A DNA stretch of 64,000 nucleotides from Oxyruncus cristatus. Lineage: Eukaryota; Chordata; Aves; Passeriformes; Cotingidae. Each line of letters opens with the position of its first letter. Positions within the stretch are counted from its first letter, which is position 1. The notes under the pieces are model-generated. The model was given only the letters and a program-made list of their open reading frames with translations, made no database searches and was not told where the DNA came from. The position numbers were made by a program, and so were the translations under genes. Positions 20,945 to 32,569 of this stretch are shown piece after piece. The DNA is taken from positions 39,898 through 103,897 of the forward strand of contig VXAY01000997.1 of the NCBI GenBank assembly GCA_013399855.1, written 5' to 3'.

Positions 20945-22264
20945 ATCACCCTATTTTTCCATGTGAATTGGGATGTGGTTGGCTGTCAGGACCTGGAGCT
21001 GCAGCAGGTGATGGGGACATGTCGCTGCTGGGACCTCGGGGTATGGGGTTCTGAACCATCCTGTGGCTCTTCATGGCTCCTGGGAGGGTGATGACTCTGG
21101 GAATGCTGGGATGTGTGATGGGAAGGGGAGGGATGGAGGGAGTGAGGCCGGGTTTCCATGTGGTAGCAAACCTGAGTTTGGACACACTGAGGGGTCCCCG
21201 ATAGCCCTGGACTGGCTGGTGCCTCAGAGGAACCTCCCTCCACATGCAGAGCATTCCCAGAAATACCGTGGCAGCAGGTCTGCCTTGTCTGCTTTAAACT
21301 GGGAGCTCTGCATGGAGCTTCTTCCCTCCAAAGGGATCCTACAGAAGACCCTGGTTGAAGAAATGGGGATCTGAGGTCTGGAAAGGCAAATTAGGATCAG
21401 AAAGAGCCTGAATGCAACCATAGAGCTCTGGAGAGACTTGGCTGGCCCCTGCCTGGACCGAGTCACAGCACCTGGGGCTGCAAAGAGCAGCAACTCCTCC
21501 AAATGGGAACAGCTCGGGGGGGGTTGGCTGCCTTGCTCTGGGGCTGCCTGGAGCTGGTTTTGTGTGGGGGACTCACAACACTCCAAATGCTAAAACCACC
21601 TGTGGCATCCTGCAGCTGGACAGGCTGAGCTCTGGGCTGGGTTTGACCTGGGGGGGCCAGGCCAGCTCTGCTCTGAGCCTGGCAGAGAAGAGCTGCCAGC
21701 TCAGCAGTGTCCATGGGGGTGGCTGTGCTGGCCCCACGCCACAGGCAAAGCCTCCAGGGAAGTACAGACCCTCTCCAATGCTTCAGGAAGGAGGTACTGA
21801 GATTCCCAAGGTTTTCTTCTAGTGCCCCGATTCATCCAGGCTGAAGGAAAGAGTGGGAGTTACAAACCCAAAAACCCCAGGGAGTTTGAAGGCAGGTAAG
21901 GAGGGTGGAGGTGTCCTGGCTCCCAGGCCCTACTGAGATCAGGAATGCTGATGTCTCCTTAATTACAGGTTTGTTTCTCCCATCAAGAGCAGCTCTGGGG
22001 CAGGCTGTGCTCTGTGCAGCTTTTCCTGATGGATTGCAGTGATGGCTCAAAGGGTTTCTCTGGCCAGCAGAGAACCACTTAAAGGAAGGAATTCTAGTGC
22101 TCTAAAAGAGTAGCTGGGTCAGGACACATCTCCTGGAGCTGCAGCCCTTGGACTCCTCCCTGGCACTCCCAAGCTGGCTTTACCCCTCCAGAGCTGGCCA
22201 TGGAGCTGGCACTGGCTCCTCACACTCTGCCTCCGTGGGGTTTGTCTGGCACTAGGCAGAGCTG
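20945..22264. other. Non-coding, nothing recognised
   Basis: About 1.3 kb downstream of the org-like gene without repeat landmarks or a supported gene. Confidence 0.45.
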
Positions 22265-22615
22265 TTTTTCTCCCATGTTTGACCGATTATTTTGGGCACC
22301 ATTAACAGTCCTGAGTCGTGAAGCTCAAGCAGCCATAAAGCTGCTCCCCCTCCTTGCCATGGCAGTGTCTCTTTAAATGCAGGTGTGTCTCTTACCTGGT
22401 ATCAGCAGCAGCCACAACAGCTCTGGTTTCATTACTGCTCAATAATAGCAAGATTCTTCATTTTTAAGATTGATAAAGGAGCTGATATTGCAACTCCTGG
22501 ATGTTAAATTGGGCTCTGCATTAATTCAGTTGTTCCCTGTTTATGCTCAATAACTCTCCCATTCTCTGCAGCCAGTGCTTTCAAAGCAGAAATTAATAAA
22601 ACACCCTTTCGTGGC
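22265..22615. promoter_or_regulatory. AT-rich island, candidate regulatory element
   Basis: About 350 bases with clustered homeodomain-like and octamer-like words ('accattaacagtcc', 'catttttaagattgataaag', 'ctgcattaattcagttg', 'tttatgctcaataac', 'gaaattaataaaac'), no repeat landmarks and no coding potential. Set in otherwise GC-rich DNA, it looks like a conserved non-coding element, but conservation cannot be tested here. Confidence 0.3.
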
Positions 22616-22889
22616 ATCCTTGAAACCTGTGCTGGCTTCTCCTCTTGCTCCTGAGCTTTAGGAGCACTGGAAGTGGAGATGAAGAGCAGGCTTTGTTCCT
22701 TGTCTGGGTGTCAGGCTGCAGAGTGACTCTGCTCAAATACAGTGAAGAAGAAACCAGCATCAAATCTGCCTCTCTGAGCTCACCTGCAAATTAATTCTGT
22801 GCACACCTGCCTGCCATGAGGCAGGTTTTGCCCAAAGCTTCCCAGATCTTAAGCCCTGCTTTAGGAGGAAGAGACCTCCCCAGAGGAGC

Positions 22890-24004
22890 ATGGAGGAAGT
22901 GAATGGCTTGGTGGAGTCAGAAGTAGCTGAAGAGCTGCTTGATCCCAAGGTCACCACCGTGGATCCTGCCCAGGTAAGCAGGTGGGGCGTGTTTGTGGTG
23001 GCAGTGAAGAGGAGGGTGATGGTGATCTTGCAGCTGCCAGGGTGTGAAGGCTCAGCCTGGGGAGGTGGCCGATCCCCTGGTTGGTGCCTGTGTTGGTGGT
23101 GGCCTCGTGGGTGCCACCCTGGCCGGGGGGGACTCCGCAGGGCCGGGTGAGCTGCCCAAAATCCCGTGTGTCCATGGGCTGCAGTTTGCAGCAGGATGAG
23201 GCTTGTGCATCCCAGAAGGGCAGGTCTGGGGCCACAGGGCTGTTTGCTGGGGTGGGATCTGTGTGACACATAGGACATGATGCTTTTGGGGGGTTGGCCC
23301 CTCTTTGCGTCTGGGCAGGGGAAGAGGGAGAGTCTGTCCTGCTGAAAGGTGAGAATTTGCACCTTTGAGCACCTGTTCAGTGTCCCTGGTTTTCCCTGTC
23401 CTGCTCTGTGGCTGTTTTGCCTGTTTTTTCCCTCTGGTGTGAGGAGCTGAGGCATAGGGCCATGTCCCAGGATATGGGGTGGCTGCAGCCCAGCTCAGTT
23501 TGGGGCTGGATGATGTGAGGAGCAGAGGACTGAACTCCAGTTGGATGGAGACACAGAGTCCTCCTTGGCATCCTCTGTTCTGGGCAAAGGCCCCAGAGGG
23601 GATGTGGGCTGTGCCCCCCTGAGCCTGTGCTGCCCTTGGGCACAGCCCTGTGCACCACCCAAGCCCAGCTCTCGTGTGGTCTCCCTTCCCCTCAGTGCCA
23701 GGTTGAGGAGCAGATTCCCTCCCTCCACCCTCGTGCACACCCTGGAAATCTTCAGGCCACGTTCCCCTGCCCCTCCTGCAGACCCAGAGGGGTTGGGATG
23801 GTGGGAACCACGCGGGATGTGGCTCCCAGAGCTGAGGTTTGCACATCCATCACCCCTGGGGTTCATTTGGCCTCGGTGGCTTTGCGGGTGACACCAAGGA
23901 CGGTGCCACCTCCTCGGGAAGGGCCCCCAAAGAGTGAGGCAGGTGCTGTGAGAGGAGGTTGGGAAGGAGGGGCAGTGAGGACAGGGAGGAAAATGAAAGG
24001 GTAA
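22890..24004 (+). other. Possible two-exon frame, very tentative
   Basis: 22890-22973 reads MEEVNGLVESEVAEELLDPK and eight more residues to an excellent donor (cag|gtaagc, phase 0). A good acceptor at 23695 (tcccttcccctcag) opens a frame in the same phase that runs 102 codons to a stop at 24002-24004. The first piece looks protein-like (acidic, helical); the second is low-complexity and Pro/Arg-rich. No TATA, CpG island or AATAAA was found around it and no homologue comes to mind. It may be an orphan exon of a non-coding RNA or chance. Confidence 0.13.
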
Positions 24005-24129
24005 TGCAGTGATTAGAGGATGATGAGACCAGAATGGTCCGGGGGGGGCCGGTGAAGGTGACCCTGACACTTGGGGTCCACGGAGGACACGTAGTCCAAG
24101 CAGCCTGTGCTGGACCTGTGATGAGGGAG

Positions 24130-24200
24130 CTGCACTGGAAACAAATGGCTTAATTGAGGCAAAAATGATCATAATTAGCATGAGCAAATCCAATTAGGAG
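24130..24200. promoter_or_regulatory. AT-rich island, candidate regulatory element
   Basis: Contains 'aatggcttaattgaggc', 'aaaatgatcataattagcat' and 'caaatccaattaggagc': three homeodomain-type TAAT cores within 60 bases, set between GC-rich flanks. Confidence 0.3.
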
Positions 24201-26284
24201 CTCGGGGTGGGCTACCTGGGGCCTGTCATTGGGAGCACAGGGTGGGGCTGGGGGGGCAGAGCAGCCCCAGGCAGGGGAAGGGGTGCAGGGGGGTCCCCGG
24301 GGCCTGGTGCTTGTTAACATCCTCCTCTCGAGCTGCTGGCTCTGGGCCCTGGCCTGAGCCTAATTAGGCTGGAGAAATGGATTTGCCAGGCTGTGCTCAG
24401 CAATCGCCTCCTCGGAGCAGCTCCTGAACAAACGCTGTCGCTGTCGGCTCTGCAAGGCTGGTAATGGAGAGGGTCAGGAATCCCATTCCAACCTTGCTCC
24501 AGGGCTGCAAGGAGCATTTTGCTCTTTTGCTACAAGGAGCAGAGCTAAAACTGCTCCTGTTTGTCCTTCAGGGGTGACAGCTGGGCTCCTTGCAGGCCTG
24601 GGGGGCTGTGGGAGGGGGGACGTGCTCGGCTGCAGCCCCGCACGCTGGAAATAATGAGGTTAAATATTAACTGTAATGTTCTATATCGCAGCAGGCATTT
24701 CTTTCCTACCATGTGGGTGCAACTGCCAGGGCCTCAGAATGTTAATTTCCAGCAAAATCATCTTTATGGGTCATCATTTTTGTTATAAATTTTTTTCCTC
24801 TGTCCTGGGAAAAAAAAGGTGAAACCACAACACTCCTCCTCGGGCTTCTCTTTCCGTTCAGTCTCCTGCTCCCCTTTCCACTGTGAATTATTCCCACCAC
24901 TCCGGCAGTGAGGGGCAGGCACTGGGCACCACCCAAACCTACGCCTGCCTCTTCCATCCCACCAACAGCTCAAGGGGACTCACTGCGTGAAAATCAACCC
25001 CCGAGTGTGTGAGCCCTGGGGATGCTTGGCTGTGGTGCTGTGCTTGGTGTGGTCCCAGTGGAACCAGCAGAGCCAGCAGCAGGAGGAGCAGGCAGGTGGT
25101 ACTGCCATTCCTGGAAAGCTCTGGGAGCTCTCAGGGCCTGGCTCCCTCTTTGCTCCCAGGACTGGGGTCGTTTGGGGTTCGTTCAGTGTGTCCTGCTCAG
25201 CCTCCACAGAGGATCCAAACCCTCCAGGTGCCTCTTCGGTGCTGTCACCCACGTGAGGCTCCTGCCTGGGACTGCTGGCAGCTTCCAAAGATAATCCCAG
25301 CTTTCTCTTGCTGCTGTGCCAGCGACAGGAGTGAGGGAGATGCTGATGTGTCCCTGGGGAGCTCGGCACAAGCTCCAGCACTGAGGTTCCAGTGGATCTG
25401 CTGCGGTGTCAGAGCACCACAACTGCCCTGAGACCAGCAGGTTTCACAGCTGGTGTTCCATCTGCACAGCCAAGGGACAAGCAGCTGTCCCCAGACCTCC
25501 TCTCACAAAGCAGGGTCGAGTCAGGAGCAGGGGCCCAGTCCTGGGGCCTGGGGAGTTAATTTGTGCCTCTCTGAGCACACAGCGCGTGGGAATTCAGAGA
25601 CAGGGCTGGTGCTGGGCTCTGCTTCACCCAGGGCTGGGCAGGAAGGACCCAGCCACGTGCCTCCAGTTGCCCTTTGGGGTTTTGTAGTTGCCACTGAGGG
25701 CTTTTCACCAGGGCTGACTCTGCTCCCTGTGGATAATTTGGATCTGAGAGGCCAAAGATGCCTTGAGCAGTGTTTTAGCCCCTCCCTGCAAGGAGGGCTC
25801 CATCCAGGTGTGTAACTGGGAGCAGATGCTCACACCAGTGCCAGAGCCCCCCTGGCCATCACTGACACCCTTGGAAGTGGAGCCACCCCCTCAGAGCTGC
25901 ACAGTTCCCAGCCCAGATAACCTTGGCTCGTGTACTGGGAACGCTGGAGTCTTCCAAAGGCTCTGAGCCCATATTTGTGCTGCTGCCCTTGTTGGAGACT
26001 CGACTGGAGCCAAGCTGTTGGTCACTGTTGGGTGGGGTGGAGAAGCTGGTGCTGCACCAGACTGGGCTGAGGTCCAGCTGAGACCTGGAGACTTATTGCA
26101 TGTCCCAGTGTGAGCAGAGGGAGGGAAAAGTGCTATCCAGCAGGGGGCCTGGGGTTGTAGTCCTGCTGAGCTGAGCTGGGGGCTGAGCCGTGCCTCTCCC
26201 ACAGCAGCTGTGGAGTGTGTCTTTCCAGCCCAACCCCAGTGAAAGCTCTTGGAAACAAAGCTGGGAAGAGGAGCTGTGCTGGGA
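24201..26284. other. Non-coding; second AT-rich patch at 24650-24800
   Basis: No gene is supported. 24650-24800 holds 'ataatgaggttaaatattaa' and 'gttaatttccagcaaaatca' and stands out by composition. The rest is ordinary GC-rich sequence. Confidence 0.4.
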
Positions 26285-26430
26285 GCATTAATATGCACAT
26301 ACATTAGGTGTGACTCACACAAGAAGGGAGGGTCATTTTGGGGTCTGATTAGCTCCATCCCCGCACCCGCCACAACTCCCTCTATTTGCTCATCTAAATT
26401 TGCTCATTTAAGATCCTATGAGATATTAGC
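26285..26430. promoter_or_regulatory. AT-rich island, candidate regulatory element
   Basis: 'gcattaatatgcacatacat' (octamer/POU-like) followed by a TGACTCA AP-1-like word, 'tctgattagctcc' and a repeated 'tttgctcat' pair. No repeat or coding signal. Confidence 0.3.
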
Positions 26431-26644
26431 TCAGAGAAATGGGATGCAATGGGGACGGCTGAGGGCCACAGATGACTCCAATCCCAGCCCCACAGAGGAA
26501 AGGAGGGACAAGGGCCTTGCTGGGGCTAACGTGTGACCTCCTGGTGGCTCCAGCTGAGGGGTGCAGAGCACCCCAAGGGGCCAAGGGTTGGCCAGTCCCT
26601 CCAGAGAGACACTTCACAAGAGCAGTGACAGGGGGATGGTTTTC

Positions 26645-26873
26645 AACTGGAAGGGAGAAGATTTAGGTTAGATATTGGGAAGGAATTGTTGGCTGTGAGG
26701 GTGGGGAGGCCCTGGCACAGGTTGCCCAGAGCAGCTGTGGCTGCCCCATCCCTGGGAGTGTCCAAGGCCAGGTTGGATGGGGCTTGGAGCAACCTGGGCT
26801 GGTGGAAGGTGTCCCTGCCCACGGTTGGAACAAGATGATCTTTAAGGTCCCTCCCAACCCAAACCATTCTGAG
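26645..26873 (+). mobile_element. CR1 LINE 3' end, type A
   Basis: From 'gggagaagatttaggttaga' through the common landmarks to 'aacccaaaccattctgagg'. Confidence 0.9.
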
Positions 26874-27811
26874 GTTGTGCTGAGTTCTTTGCCAAGAGCA
26901 CCCTGGCTCTCTCTGCACGAGAAGGGCCACCTGTGGCTTCAGTTCAGGGCTGGAGCACAGATTGTCACCTTTCCCCTCCTTGCTCTGCCACCCCCTTCTC
27001 CCCAGGGACCTCATCCATAGCTGTGGATGCTCCTCTGCTCACAGCAGGGGACTCCTCCTCCTGATGTCCCCAAACCCACGCCCTGCAGGGAGGGGAGCCC
27101 TGGGCAGGTGCCTGAGATGTGAAGAGGCAGGTGAGGCTGCAGGTCCCTGCTCTGGGGCCTTCCTGCTCTGCTCATCTCATCCTGGCTGGCTCGGGGTCCC
27201 CCCTCTCTGCCATCGGTGCTTCCAGGGGCTCCAGGCAACTGCCCCAGGCTGCTGTTCCTGCAGAGCCTGAGGGAGGTGGGAATTCTGCTGGGACCTCAAG
27301 GTGATGACCAATGACCACACATGTGGCACTTGGGGACATGTTTTAGTGGTGGGCCTGGCAGTGCTGGGCTAATGGTTGGATTTAGGTGATCTTAGAGAGC
27401 TTTTCCAACCTGTGACTCCTCCAGCTCCTGCTTTATCATCACAAATGATTTCTCAGGAGGAGCCAACAGCCAAGGAAGATTCGTGCCCAGAGCAGCCATG
27501 GATTTATCCTGGTTTGCAGCTTCTGCTGCGCATTCCAGCCCGTCCCCTCATCAGCTCCAGGGTCTCTGATAGAGAGAGGGAATCTCCAGACCACCCAGTT
27601 CCCCCCCAGCAAACAAAGAGCAGGTCCTCCCACCTCGTTTTGGGTGTTTAATGCAGTTCACATCAGAGGCAGAGCAGGATCTGCTGACAGGATTCCCAGC
27701 CCTCCTGTGCTTCCAAGGAAGTGGGTGGCTTCTCTTTTGCTGTTCTCACCCATGAGTGAGCTTTGTCCTTGGCTGCAGCTCACCTGTGGGTCCAGTCCCT
27801 GATGTTGATCA
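26874..27811. other. Non-coding; short CR1 tail at 27370-27418
   Basis: No gene is supported. 27370-27418 reads 'ggttggatttaggtgatctt' then 'agcttttccaacctgtgact', the last 50 bases of a plus-oriented CR1. Confidence 0.5.
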
Positions 27812-28030
27812 GTCACAGACTCTTAAAATGTCCTGAGTTGGAAGAGGCCCCCAAGGATCATCCAGTCCAATCCTGGCCCTGCCCAGACACCCCAACAATC
27901 CCCTCCTGTCCCTCAGAGCGTTGTCCAAACGCTCCTGGAGCTCTGGCAGCCTTGGGGCCGTGCCCACTGCCCTGGGGAGCCTGGTCAGTGCCAACCACCC
28001 TCTGGGGGAAGAACCTTCTCCCAAAATCCA
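27812..28030 (-). mobile_element. CR1 LINE 3' end, type B
   Basis: Minus-oriented: 'ctgagttggaagaggccccc', 'aaggatcatccagtccaatc', 'aaacgctcctggagctctgg', ending in 'ctctgggggaagaaccttct'. Confidence 0.9.
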
Positions 28031-28234
28031 GCAGCATAGGGGTGTTTTGATGGGAATTTCATCCTGGGGTTGGAGAGCCTGAGGTGGTGAGGATGGCGAG
28101 GGATCAGCAAGTGCTGGAGGCAGCCCCCAGGCACTCCTGTCCGATGCCAGCAGCCCAGAGCAGATGTCCTCCCACCAGCCGGGCATTGTTCATGCAAGAG
28201 TGCTCCCCACCTGATAAATCATACTGGAGAGACA
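28031..28234. other. Non-coding, nothing recognised
   Basis: Short GC-rich stretch between a CR1 copy and an AT-rich island. Confidence 0.4.
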
Positions 28235-28350
28235 AGACACAGTGGGGCTTTTAATTATAGAAACAATTACCAAGGATTAATGGCAGCAGTGCTGTGACTG
28301 AGTGTTGTTACTCCTACAGTTTAATAAAGCTTTAGTAGGTTTTGTGAGAT
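28235..28350. promoter_or_regulatory. AT-rich island, candidate regulatory element
   Basis: 'ggcttttaattatagaaaca', 'attaccaaggattaatggc' and 'acagtttaataaagctttag' within 115 bases; includes an AATAAA that could alternatively be a poly(A) signal. Confidence 0.28.
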
Positions 28351-28739
28351 GTGGAGAGCAGTGAGATGACGCTTCCTTTGGCTGTAATGCATCTCAGCTC
28401 CTGCTTCATCCCACTCTCTTCTTCTCCCTGGGATAGGTTTGGAGGCTTCCAGGAGGGGCAGAGGCTTTACTGAATGAAGTCTTGGTGAGATTTGTTACGG
28501 GAAGGGACAGGGTGATGTTGAAGTGAGGGGATGTTGAACACAGGGAGCCACCGAGGTACAGCCTGAAGGTGGGACAGGCCCCCATGAGGTGGAGCAGGGA
28601 CATCTGTGCTCCATGTCACCCAGCATGGATGTGTCCCCCAAAACCACGTCCCCTCAACACCCAGGTTGGGGAGGTGGCCCCCAACAAACGGCTCCAGCAT
28701 CTTTGCACCAGGGTCTGAGAGAAGGATCAGGTCCCCACT

Positions 28740-28955
28740 AATCATGGAATGGTTTAGGTTTCAAAGGACCTTTAAAGGGCATCTATTCCAGCCCCCCTGC
28801 CATGGGCAGGGACACCTTCCACCATCCCAGGTGGCTCCAAGCCCTGTCCAACCTGGCCTTGGGCACTTCCAGGGGTGGGGCAGCCACAGCTCCTCTGGGC
28901 AACCTGTGCCAGGGTCTCAGCACACTCCGCATAAAAAATTCCCTCCTGCTTCCCA
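28740..28955 (-). mobile_element. CR1 LINE 3' end, type A
   Basis: Minus-oriented: 'aatcatggaatggtttaggt' (reverse of the tail), 'catgggcagggacaccttcc', 'ctgggcaacctgtgccaggg', ending 'cataaaaaattccctcctgc'. Confidence 0.9.
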
Positions 28956-28989
28956 GACTTGGAGAAACCCCCCAGCCTCCTTTCCTGCC

Positions 28990-29480
28990 TGCCAGCAGCC
29001 TGGTGAGCTGGTCATGGGGCTGCCCTGCCTCGGATCCAGGTTTAATCTGTTGGGAAGGCACCAACGGAGCCGACGGCTCGGGAAAATGCAAAAGTCGGCG
29101 GCAGCTTCCCTTTGCCTGCAGCGCTGGTCGTTCCCCACCGAGGAGGGTGGCTGGGCAGGGAACAGCCCCGCGGCAGCGCGGACGCAAACACGGAGCGACA
29201 GGAGGACGAGAGACACGGTGGGGTCAGCCGGGTGGCCGGAGCCGGCGGCGGAGAGGTGGGGTGGGGAGAGCCGTGCCGGGCTGCTGCCTCCGGCTGTCCT
29301 TCCTCCTCCCTTCCTCCGGAACGCTCGGCTCCTCCTGCCATCCCTGGGATGCTCGCTGGGATGCTCGGGTGGAAGGCACGGGTGAGGCTGGGGGCTGGCA
29401 GGGGCTGCCCCGGGGCTTTGGTGCTGCAGGGAGAGGACACGAGGGAGCCGGGTCAGTCTGTCCCCTGCTGAATCGGCCCT
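28990..29480. promoter_or_regulatory. CpG-rich block, possible CpG island
   Basis: CpG is frequent from about 29040 to 29330 (for example 'cggagccgacggctcggg', 'gccggagccggcggcggaga'), unlike the flanks. It could be a promoter or a 5' untranslated exon; no start or donor can be chosen with confidence. Confidence 0.35.
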
Positions 29481-29514
29481 GGCAACCCTGGCACTGGCAC
29501 CTGTCCCTCACCCT

Positions 29515-29790
29515 GAGCTGGGCTGGGAGCTGGGCTGGGAGCACCCCTGGGAGCACCCCATCCCTGGGAACACCCCATCCCTGGGAACACCTCTGGGAGC
29601 ACCCCTGGGAGCACCCCATCCCTGGGAACACCCCCGGGAGCACCCAAACCCTGGGATCACCTCTGGAAGCACCCCTGGGAGCACCCCATCCCTGGGAACA
29701 CCCTGGGAACACCCATCCCTGGGAACACCTCTGGGAGCACCCCTGGGAGCACCCCATCCCTGGGAACACCCCCGGGAGCAGCCCCCTCCC
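29515..29790. repeat. Minisatellite of ctgggarcacccc units
   Basis: About 20 imperfect units of 13 to 17 bases, alternating 'ctgggagcacccc' and 'ctgggaacaccccatcc'. Because the units are not multiples of three overall, the long frames over it on both strands are not informative. Confidence 0.92.
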
Positions 29791-30887
29791 CTGTAGCACC
29801 CCTGCCCTGGTCATTCCCAGGAGCATCAGCCTGTGACAGGAGGACCCCAAGGTTTGCTCCACGGTTTATCCTGGAGCAGAGCAGAAAAACCGGCCCAGGG
29901 CAAGAGCACCCTGGAATTCCACATCACTCAGTGCTGGAGCAGGGGAAGGGACACCAGGCAGGCTGGACCATGCCCGGCCCAGGTCCCCCAGCAGGGCCTG
30001 GAAAACGCATTCCCAGTGTTCCTGCGGTCCAACGTGCCTCGTGCTGGATGAATAATTCACGGTGCCAGGCAGGGAGCGGCGATCTTCGGCCCCTGTCGCA
30101 TACTGAGTGCTGGGAGGAGCTGGTGTGACGAGAGGGAAGGGGGCCGGGAGATGGGGACGGTCCCAGCGGAGCTGTGGACCCTGGGGCGCAGCTGCCTCTC
30201 TCCTGCCGACGCCGCAGCACAGGGAGCTGCGTGGTGAGGTGCCCTCAGGCAGGGAGGTGTCTCTGGATCCCTGTGCCAGGTACAGCTCTTGTTTCCAAAC
30301 AGCTTTTCCTTCCGTGGAGGACGTGGGCGGGTTTGTTGCCTGTGAAAGCGAGACACTAATAACGCTGGCTGGGTGCCAGTGCAGTGCCTGTTGTCACCTC
30401 CAGCGCTCCCCAAAACGCTCCTGCGGCCCCGGCCCCCACCCCGCACCCCGCCGGGAGCCGCAGTGGGTGCGTGAGAGCAGCTGCCACTGCTCAGAGCCCA
30501 GAGCTGAGTTAGCCACGGCCCAAGGGGAACGTGTCTCCTCCAGTCTCCTGCCGCCTCCCGAGGCTGCCAGAGGGGCTGTAGTTGCCTGCCTGACTCCAGG
30601 CAGCCCGAGTCATGGTGCCGATTCCCACGGGATGAAGCTGGAGAAGTTCCTTCGTGCCCTGGAGCCAGGTTGAACCCCGTTCAAGCAGTCTGCTGCCCAC
30701 GTGTGGTCCCCACGTCAGGCAGAGGAGATGAGGGTTGTTCTGGCAGGCAAACCATGTCCAGCACCGTGGAGCTTCATGTGAGGGGCAGAAGAGGCTGAAC
30801 AGCTGGAAACAGCTGGATTTCCTGGGGGAAAAACTACCTTCAAACTGCTGTTGGCCAAGGCCCTGGAGACCAACAGGTGGATAGAGA
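29791..30887. other. Non-coding, GC-rich
   Basis: No repeat landmarks. CpG is locally frequent at 30110-30250 and 30400-30480, without an identifiable gene. Confidence 0.4.
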
Positions 30888-30942
30888 CCACAGAACCATT
30901 AAGGTTGGAAAAGACCTCTAAGATCATCCCTGATGACCCTCC
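30888..30942 (-). mobile_element. CR1 LINE extreme 3' end fragment
   Basis: 'cacagaaccattaaggttgg' then 'aaaagacctctaagatcatc', the reverse of the last 55 bases of a CR1; a different tail variant from types A and B. Confidence 0.75.
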
Positions 30943-31994
30943 TGGCCAGTTTTAAGGTGTTTTCTATGAAAACATTTCCTTTTCAAAACCTGTTTCCCAG
31001 CCATGAGAGCCTTTCTGCCCTGCAGGGCCTGAGCCCTGGGATGGCAGGGAAATGGCATTAGGCTGGTAGGTAATGATGTGCTCCTCAAGGAAAAGTTACT
31101 TTCCCGAGGTTACTAAAGGATTCATCAGCCATCAACCCTCTCAAATTAGATCTTGTAGACCCACCTGGCTTATGAATCAGCTCTGCCATCACTGCAAACC
31201 AGCATAATTTATCTTGTCTTTTACACAACAGCTCCCATCCCACCCTGAGGATGTGGAGGGAGAGTAGGCAGCCCAAAAAAAACCAGGACTCTCTGTGCTG
31301 GACTTGGCAGGGCAGGAAGAGCTGGGGACTGGGGGAGTTTCTTCCCTCTGCTGTTTGAGTTCATATTGTGATGGGGTACATGTGAGGACAGGGAAAGTGG
31401 AGAAATTTGGGGATTGGCACGTCGCCTCAGCATGACCTGAACCCGGAAAGAGGCTGGGAAGGGCACATCCCTCTGGGCAGCCCCAGTGAGCAGAGACAGG
31501 GCAGGGCAGAGGGGAGAAAACCTGGAGAAAACCTTGAGAGGCTCCAGTAAGCGAAGGGACAGGGAAGTGTGACACCACCACCGTCACCTCCCAGCTACAC
31601 CTGGACACAGGAGAGGGGCTGGGCAGCTCCTGCTGGAAGGGAGGAGGTCACTGAGCCCAGATGGAATGTGGGAGGTCTCCTTCACCTGTTGGTGCTTTCT
31701 TTGAGTTCGTTCCTTGCAAACATGGGACAAGGCTGGTGGTGACTGGGGATGGATCCCACGATTCACACCAGCTGGTAGCTTTTCCCCCAAGACTGGAGTG
31801 ACCAGTGCATCAGAGATGGGAGTGAGACAATAGAAGAGGGTGAGGGGGACGTGTCCAGGGTCCCCAGCACGAGCCATCTGCTCCCTCCTTCCCCTACCTG
31901 TGACATCCCTGTGTGAGAAGCTGGTGAGGGCCATCCCACAGCAGGGACGGGCATGAATCTGGGGATTTTATTGCTATGTGCTCCCCTCTGCCAC
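30943..31994. other. Non-coding, nothing recognised
   Basis: About 1 kb with no repeat landmarks or gene signals. Confidence 0.45.
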
Positions 31995-32277
31995 GGGAAG
32001 AAGAGGGGGAGGCACTGATCTCTTCTCTGTGGTGACCCAGGGAATGGCCTGAAGTTGTGTCAGGGCAGATTTAGGTTGGATCTCAGGCAAAGGTTCTGCC
32101 CCCAGAGGGTGGTCGGTGAACAGGCTCCCCAGGGCAGTGGGCAGAGAGCGCAAGGAGCGTTTGGACAACGCTCTCAGGCACAGGGTGTGACTCCCGGGGA
32201 TGATCCTGTGCAGGGCTAAGAGCTGGACTGGATGTTCCTTGTGGGTCCCTTCCAGCTCAGCATATTCTGTGACTGTG
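31995..32277 (+). mobile_element. CR1 LINE 3' end, type B, diverged
   Basis: Type B order with small deletions: 'ttaggttggatctcaggcaa', 'gtggtcggtgaacaggctcc', 'gcgtttggacaacgctctca', tail 'cagctcagcatattctgtga'. The 'caaggctgccagagctccag' segment is deleted. Confidence 0.88.
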
Positions 32278-32569
32278 GTTCAGTTCAGACTGACAGGGGA
32301 CAAGGGGACACGACTCGTCTGCAATGGCCCCATCTCTGACCAGGAACCAGCAGCTCCAGGGCCGTGATCAGACACAGCCAAGGCTTGAGCTGCTGAATGA
32401 AGAGGAGCAGAACCTGCTCTGTCTGCACTAAGTGTGGAGACAGACACAGGGGCACGGGGCACCGGGGAGTTTCCGTCCAGCGGGTACAAATGGTGTGCTT
32501 GCAGTGCCTGGAATCCAAATGGCCTGCAAAGCAGCTCTAATGCTGTTTGAAAACGAGCTGCTGGGAGGG

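Noticed and set aside
29515..29790. CRISPR-like spaced repeats
   Set aside because: Units are contiguous and imperfect with no unique spacers; this is a minisatellite in a bird genome. The same applies to 52561-52875.
28606..29836. Overlapping plus-strand frames of 259 and 344 codons
   Set aside because: They cross a CR1 copy, a CpG-rich block and the minisatellite; the repetitive part explains the open frame.
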